This document shows, one piece after another, positions 1 to 7,810 of a DNA stretch of 7,810 nt. Source of the stretch: JBIOUF01 sp044866695 (lineage in GTDB: Bacteria; Actinomycetota; Actinomycetes; Propionibacteriales; Nocardioidaceae); NCBI GenBank assembly GCA_044866695.1, contig JBIOUF010000004.1, positions 1 through 7,810 on the forward strand. Direction: 5' to 3'. Both the position numbers and the translations under genes were made by a program. Numbering within the stretch: the stretch's first letter is position 1; the number at the start of each line of letters is the position of its first letter. The notes below the pieces were generated by a model. That model was not told the DNA's origin. It did no database searches and worked only from the letters and a program-made list of their open reading frames with translations.

Positions 1-1233
<1,233 letters not shown>

Positions 1234-1255
1234 GCAGCTTTCGTCGGCACGATGC

Positions 1256-1272
1256 GCCCCGGACGCCGGGGC
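1256..1272 (+). other. GC-rich stem-loop in the rpoB-rpoC spacer
   Basis: The sequence GCCCCGGACGCCGGGGC forms a perfect 7-bp stem (1256-1262 with 1266-1272) closed by a 3-base loop. It begins 22 bases after the rpoB stop codon. No T-tract follows it, so it is not a classical intrinsic terminator. It could be a partial attenuator, an mRNA processing or stability element between the two cistrons, or a chance structure in GC-rich DNA. The rest of the 92-base spacer (1234-1325) shows no convincing promoter. Confidence 0.45.
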
Positions 1273-1325
1273 CATCCACCCAAGACACCGCAAGACATCA
1301 ACCACGAACGACGGGGTTTGCCAGA

Positions 1326-5204
<3,879 letters not shown>

Positions 5205-5225
5205 CGAGGGTCTGTCCTAAGAGAC

Positions 5226-5235
5226 CGGCGCGCCG
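5226..5235. repeat. 10-bp GC palindrome
   Basis: CGGCGCGCCG is a perfect 10-bp palindrome 22 bases after the rpoC stop, just upstream of the candidate -35 of the carboxypeptidase gene. In DNA of this base composition it may be chance. I assign no function. Confidence 0.25.
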
Positions 5236-5265
5236 TTGCCGACCGGGGGGATCCGGCCGTAGCGT
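5236..5265 (+). promoter_or_regulatory. Candidate promoter of the carboxypeptidase gene
   Basis: TTGCCG (5236-5241) and TAGCGT (5260-5265) are separated by 18 bases and fit the loose actinobacterial housekeeping pattern of TTGNNN and TANNNT. Transcription would start near 5271-5273, leaving a leader of about 43 bases before the ATG at 5315. The -10 hexamer lies partly inside the inverted repeat at 5261-5282. The match is plausible but unproven. Confidence 0.4.
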
Positions 5266-5282
5266 CACCCCTGGGTGACGCT
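5261..5282. promoter_or_regulatory. Perfect 10-bp inverted repeat: operator or rpoC terminator stem
   Basis: AGCGTCACCC (5261-5270) and GGGTGACGCT (5273-5282) are exact reverse complements around the two bases CT. As RNA this gives a stem of about 9 bp with a 4-base loop, 56 bases after the rpoC stop. No T-tract follows, so if it ends rpoC transcription it is of the U-less actinobacterial type. As DNA it overlaps the last five bases of the candidate -10 and the predicted start point of the carboxypeptidase promoter, where a dimeric repressor would be expected to bind. Both roles are possible. Confidence 0.5.
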
Positions 5283-5300
5283 CGGGTCGCCCCCGTGCGC

Positions 5301-5307
5301 GGAGGAG
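5301..5307 (+). promoter_or_regulatory. Ribosome binding site of the carboxypeptidase gene
   Basis: GGAGGAG ends 7 bases before the ATG at 5315 and 13 bases before the next in-frame ATG at 5321. The spacing supports 5315 as the start. Confidence 0.7.
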
Positions 5308-5314
5308 CTGGCTG

Positions 5315-7432
5315 ATGGGCATGCTGTCACGGTCTCGCGGGATGATCGGCGCCACCACGGTGGTCGCGGCCGCGGCGGCGCTGCTGCTGGGCGCGGTCGG
5401 CGCGGCCGCGACCGAGACCCCCGGGGGCGGCTCGGAACGCCGGATCGAGCGCTTCGACCCGCGTGACAAGGTGCAGATGGTGCACGTCCTGGCCGGCACG
5501 CGCGCGGAGCGCAACCGGCTCGCCGCGCTCGGCCTCGACCTCACCGAGCATGGCGACCGCACCGGCCTCAGCGTGGTGCTGCACGGTGCGGAGGACGCCC
5601 GGATCCTGCGGGAGGCGGGCTTCCGGTGGCGCGTTGAGATCGCCGACCTCGCCGCGCGGGCCCGCGCCAACGCCGCGCAGGACCGGCGGTACGCCGACCA
5701 GGTGGCGACCTCGCCGCTGCCCAGCGGCCGGACCTCCTACCGGCACCTCGCCGACTACAACGCCGAGCTGCGCCGGCTGGCCCGCCGGTACCCGTCGCTC
5801 ACCCGGCCGGTGACCCTGGCCAACCGCTCGGTCGAGGGCCGGGCCATCCACGGCATCGAGATCACCACCGACGCCGACAACCTCGCCGACGGCAAGCCGG
5901 TGATGCTCATGGTGGGCGCGCACCACGCCCGGGAGTGGCCGTCGGCCGAGCACGCCATGGAGTGGGCCTACGAGCTGCTGACCGGCCAGTCGAGCCGGCG
6001 GACGCGAGCGGTGCTCCGCGACGTCCGGACCATCGTCATCCCGGTGCTCAACGTCGACGGCTTCCAGGTGTCCCGGGAGGCCGCGCCGCTCGGTGACTTC
6101 AGCCTCTTCGACTACGAGATGAAGCGGAAGAACTGCGCCGTCTCCGCGGCCACCCCGGCGCAGTACACGACCGGCACCTGCGCCGACAACCCGGCCGGCC
6201 GGCTGCGCGGCACCGACCTGAACCGGAACTACCCCGGCTTCTGGGGTGGTCCGGGGGCCGACGCGACGTGGTCGGGCGAGACCTACCGCGGCGACGCGCC
6301 CGGTGGCGAGCCGGAGGTCGACGGGCTCCGGCAGCTGATCTCGCAGCGGCAGGTGACCAACCTGATCACCAACCACACCTTCAGCAACCTGGTGCTGCGG
6401 CCGCCGTCCATCCTCGCCACCGGCTACAGCCCCGACGAGCCCGTGCTCCGGGCGTTGGGCGCGCGGATGGCCGGCCACAACGGGTACGCCAACTGGGCGT
6501 CCTTCCAGCTCTACGACACCTCGGGGGCGCTGGAGGACTGGAGCTACTGGACCACGGGCGGCCTGGGGTACACCTTCGAGATCAGCCCGGACAACTTCCA
6601 CGAGCCGTTCGAGGAGGCCGTGGTGGACGAGTACCTGGGCCGGGGCGACGCCGCCGGTGCCGGGCTCGGCGGCAACCGAGCGGCCTACTTCGAGATGGCC
6701 GAGGCGACCATGGACGAGTCCCTGCACTCGGTGATCACCGGCCGGGCGCCCAAGGGCACCACCTTGGAGATCAGCAAGCGGTTCGAGAGCGAGACCTCAC
6801 CGGTCATCAACGCCGATGGCACCGTCGGGGACCCGCTGAGCTACGAGGACCACCTGACCTCCACCCTCCGGCCGGACCACACCAGGTTCCGCTGGGACGT
6901 CAACCCGTCGACCAGGCCTCTGGTCGCCGGGCGGTGGGGTCGCGACCCGCTGGCGCCGACGCAACCCAGGACCGACATCGCCAACCCGGCCGGGGTCCCT
7001 GCCGAGGGGGAGTCGGAGTCGGTGACCTTCACCGTCGGCGGGCTGCCGCAGTACGACAACTTCACTGCCGAGCTGCACGTGCAGTGGCCCGACCCCGACG
7101 TGGACTGGGACGTCTACCTGTACGACGCCGACGGGGACTTCGTGGGCAGCGCCGCCTCCCTCGCCGACCCCGAGATCGCCCGGCTGATCGAGCCCCCCGC
7201 GGGCGAGTACACCGCGGTGATCGAGAACTACGACGGCGGTCAGACCAGCGACTGGCAGGCATGGGTCGAGTTCAGCCCGCCTCCGGCCGAGGTGGTGACC
7301 GGGGTCAAGGAGTCCTGGAAGCTCACCTGCCACGACCGCCGGGGCCGGCAGACCGGCGGCCGGGAGGTCGTGGTGGACCGCGGGGAGACGGTCAAGCTGG
7401 GCTGGGCCTGCGGTCACCCCAAGCCCCACTGA
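5315..7432 (+). CDS. Secreted M14 family zinc carboxypeptidase, multidomain
   Basis: A 705-residue exported metallocarboxypeptidase that removes C-terminal amino acids from peptides outside the cell. Residues 1 to about 32 look like a Sec signal peptide: Arg6 and Arg8, an Ala/Leu-rich core, and an Ala-Ala-Ala cleavage zone. Residues about 43-112 resemble a propeptide-like domain. The M14 domain spans about 140-470. Zinc ligands are H204 and E207 (HAREW) and H354 (NHTFSNLVL). Substrate-binding residues are N303 and R304 (LNRNYP) and probably R271. Tyr400 and the general base Glu422 (YTFEISP) are 22 residues apart, as are Tyr248 and Glu270 of bovine carboxypeptidase A. All catalytic positions are intact. 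C274 and C289 could form a disulfide. A beta-rich segment (about 480-540, ending near WDVNPSTRPL) follows, then a domain resembling a pre-peptidase C-terminal (PPC) domain (about 567-655, DVDWDVYLYDADG) and a short tail with C672 and C699. Its position after rpoC looks incidental, not functional. The family call is secure; substrate and tail-domain roles are inferred. Confidence 0.93.
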   Translation: MGMLSRSRGMIGATTVVAAAAALLLGAVGAAATETPGGGSERRIERFDPRDKVQMVHVLAGTRAERNRLAALGLDLTEHGDRTGLSVVLHGAEDARILREAGFRWRVEIADLAARARANAAQDRRYADQVATSPLPSGRTSYRHLADYNAELRRLARRYPSLTRPVTLANRSVEGRAIHGIEITTDADNLADGKPVMLMVGAHHAREWPSAEHAMEWAYELLTGQSSRRTRAVLRDVRTIVIPVLNVDGFQVSREAAPLGDFSLFDYEMKRKNCAVSAATPAQYTTGTCADNPAGRLRGTDLNRNYPGFWGGPGADATWSGETYRGDAPGGEPEVDGLRQLISQRQVTNLITNHTFSNLVLRPPSILATGYSPDEPVLRALGARMAGHNGYANWASFQLYDTSGALEDWSYWTTGGLGYTFEISPDNFHEPFEEAVVDEYLGRGDAAGAGLGGNRAAYFEMAEATMDESLHSVITGRAPKGTTLEISKRFESETSPVINADGTVGDPLSYEDHLTSTLRPDHTRFRWDVNPSTRPLVAGRWGRDPLAPTQPRTDIANPAGVPAEGESESVTFTVGGLPQYDNFTAELHVQWPDPDVDWDVYLYDADGDFVGSAASLADPEIARLIEPPAGEYTAVIENYDGGQTSDWQAWVEFSPPPAEVVTGVKESWKLTCHDRRGRQTGGREVVVDRGETVKLGWACGHPKPH

Positions 7433-7469
7433 CCGCGGCGTCCCAGGGCCGGCCTGGTCTGGACCGCCC

Positions 7470-7475
7470 TTGACA
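7470..7475 (+). promoter_or_regulatory. Candidate -35 box of the transporter gene
   Basis: TTGACA is an exact consensus -35 hexamer, 55 bases before the ATG at 7531. No good -10 lies at the usual distance: 17 bases downstream is GACTCT, inside the left palindrome, and the AT-richest spot GATAAG (7501-7506) is 25 bases away. A promoter covered by the operator-like repeat is likely in principle, but its -10 is not resolved. Confidence 0.35.
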
Positions 7476-7480
7476 GAGGA

Positions 7481-7522
7481 CCAACTGAGAGTGACTCTCA
7501 GATAAGAGTCACTCTCAGTTGG
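7481..7522. promoter_or_regulatory. Long perfect inverted repeat, TetR-type operator candidate
   Basis: The 18-base arms at 7481-7498 and 7505-7522 are exact reverse complements around the 6-base spacer CAGATA. The arms are also palindromic in themselves. CTGAGAGTGACTCTCAG (7485-7501) is a perfect 17-bp palindrome centred on G7493. AGAGTCACTCT (7505-7515) is a perfect 11-bp palindrome centred on C7510. The two centres are 17 bp apart. This is how two adjacent sites for a dimeric repressor would look, and TetR-family operators often have this form in front of efflux genes. As RNA the element would fold into an 18-bp hairpin whose last two G bases belong to the Shine-Dalgarno sequence at 7521. 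The repeat is certain; its role and binding protein are inferred. Confidence 0.75.
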
Positions 7523-7525
7523 AGG
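7521..7525 (+). promoter_or_regulatory. Ribosome binding site of the transporter gene
   Basis: GGAGG stands 5 bases before the ATG at 7531 and selects that start over the in-frame GTG at 7615, which has no comparable site. Its first two bases are the end of the inverted repeat, so folding of the repeat in mRNA could hinder ribosome access. Confidence 0.6.
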
Positions 7526-7530
7526 CGGTC

Positions 7531-7810
7531 ATGGCCAGCACGACACCGGCGACCCGGCGGACAGCGGACGAGCAGGCGACGGCGCGCGGGCCGGCGGCCC
7601 CCGGGCCGCGAGGGGTGCCGGCCCGCGCCTCGACCGCGGTGTGGCTGGCGTTCTGCGCGCTGGCGCTGGGCCAGCTGCTGGTGGACGTCGACGACGTGGT
7701 GCTCAACATCGCCCTGCCCAGCATCGCCGCCGACGTCCACATGGGACCCGCCGACGTCCCGTGGGCGGTCAACGCCTACCTGCTCTGCTTCGGCGGCCTG
7801 CTGCTGCTCG
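7531..7810 (+). CDS. MFS transporter, DHA2 (14-TMS drug efflux) type, N-terminal part (3' end outside window)
   Basis: The first 93 codons of an open frame run off the right edge. The protein starts with about 36 Ala/Pro/Arg-rich, probably cytoplasmic residues. A hydrophobic first membrane segment follows (about 37-63) ending LNIALPSIAADV, and then WAVNAYLLCFGGLLLL (from residue 78) begins the second. The block xxDxxxxNxALPxI followed by WxxxAYLL is the signature of the DHA2 drug:H+ antiporter family in the major facilitator superfamily, which exports toxic compounds across the inner membrane using the proton gradient. D54 lines up with the conserved acidic residue of that family. The usual Thr two residues later is Val56, and extra acids D52 and D55 flank it. 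The start is supported by GGAGG 5 bases upstream. The large palindrome immediately before it suggests repression by a TetR-like protein. The substrate cannot be inferred from this fragment, and the C-terminal half is unseen. Confidence 0.85.
   Translation, partial: MASTTPATRRTADEQATARGPAAPGPRGVPARASTAVWLAFCALALGQLLVDVDDVVLNIALPSIAADVHMGPADVPWAVNAYLLCFGGLLLL

Noticed and set aside
5209..5226. GGTCT...AGACC as a stem just after rpoC
   Set aside because: Five base pairs with an 8-base loop is expected by chance. The inverted repeat at 5261-5282 is much stronger.
5327..6727. A 466-codon minus-strand frame opposite the carboxypeptidase
   Set aside because: The carboxypeptidase on the plus strand has every catalytic residue of its family. 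The minus-strand product is low-complexity with no domain.
7443..7457. CCAGG...CCTGG as a terminator stem after the carboxypeptidase
   Set aside because: Only 5 bp with a 5-base loop and no T-tract. It is too weak to call in DNA this rich in G and C.
7498..7740. Minus-strand frames opposite the transporter that could be a divergent regulator
   Set aside because: The translation shows no helix-turn-helix or other recognisable fold and mirrors the N-terminus of the MFS gene, whose membrane signature is clear.

Overview
This window is high-GC actinobacterial chromosome, and all supported genes are on the + strand. The RpoB and RpoC sequences read as actinobacterial. RpoC carries the long charged helical insert in the clamp region and lacks the large trigger-loop insertion of E. 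coli. RpoB lacks the long insertion that E. coli has in this part of the protein. From remembered sequences, the RpoC wording is closest to Propionibacteriales such as Nocardioides, but that placement is inference.

Layout: bases 1-1233 are the 3' end of rpoB, with the start outside the window. A 92-base spacer holding a compact GC hairpin separates it from a complete rpoC (1326-5204, GTG start). A 110-base spacer follows, with a perfect inverted repeat that overlaps a plausible promoter -10. Next is a complete secreted M14 zinc carboxypeptidase (5315-7432) of several domains. A 98-base spacer then contains a striking 18-bp perfect inverted repeat (7481-7522), each arm of which is itself palindromic. 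It abuts the ribosome binding site of an MFS drug-transporter-like gene that runs off the right edge (7531-7810).

How the parts relate: rpoB and rpoC encode the two large subunits of RNA polymerase and are almost certainly one transcription unit. The carboxypeptidase and the transporter appear to be separate units with their own control signals, not members of a shared pathway. The double palindrome before the transporter looks like the operator of a dimeric repressor, as is common for TetR-controlled efflux pumps. No regulator gene is visible in the window.

I see no RNA gene, insertion sequence, CRISPR array or phage material. The window is mostly core genome plus one secreted enzyme. The most interesting points are the non-coding palindromes, an unusual His in a conserved RpoC motif, and an acidic residue at the specificity position of the carboxypeptidase. 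I did not find evidence for a wholly new system.
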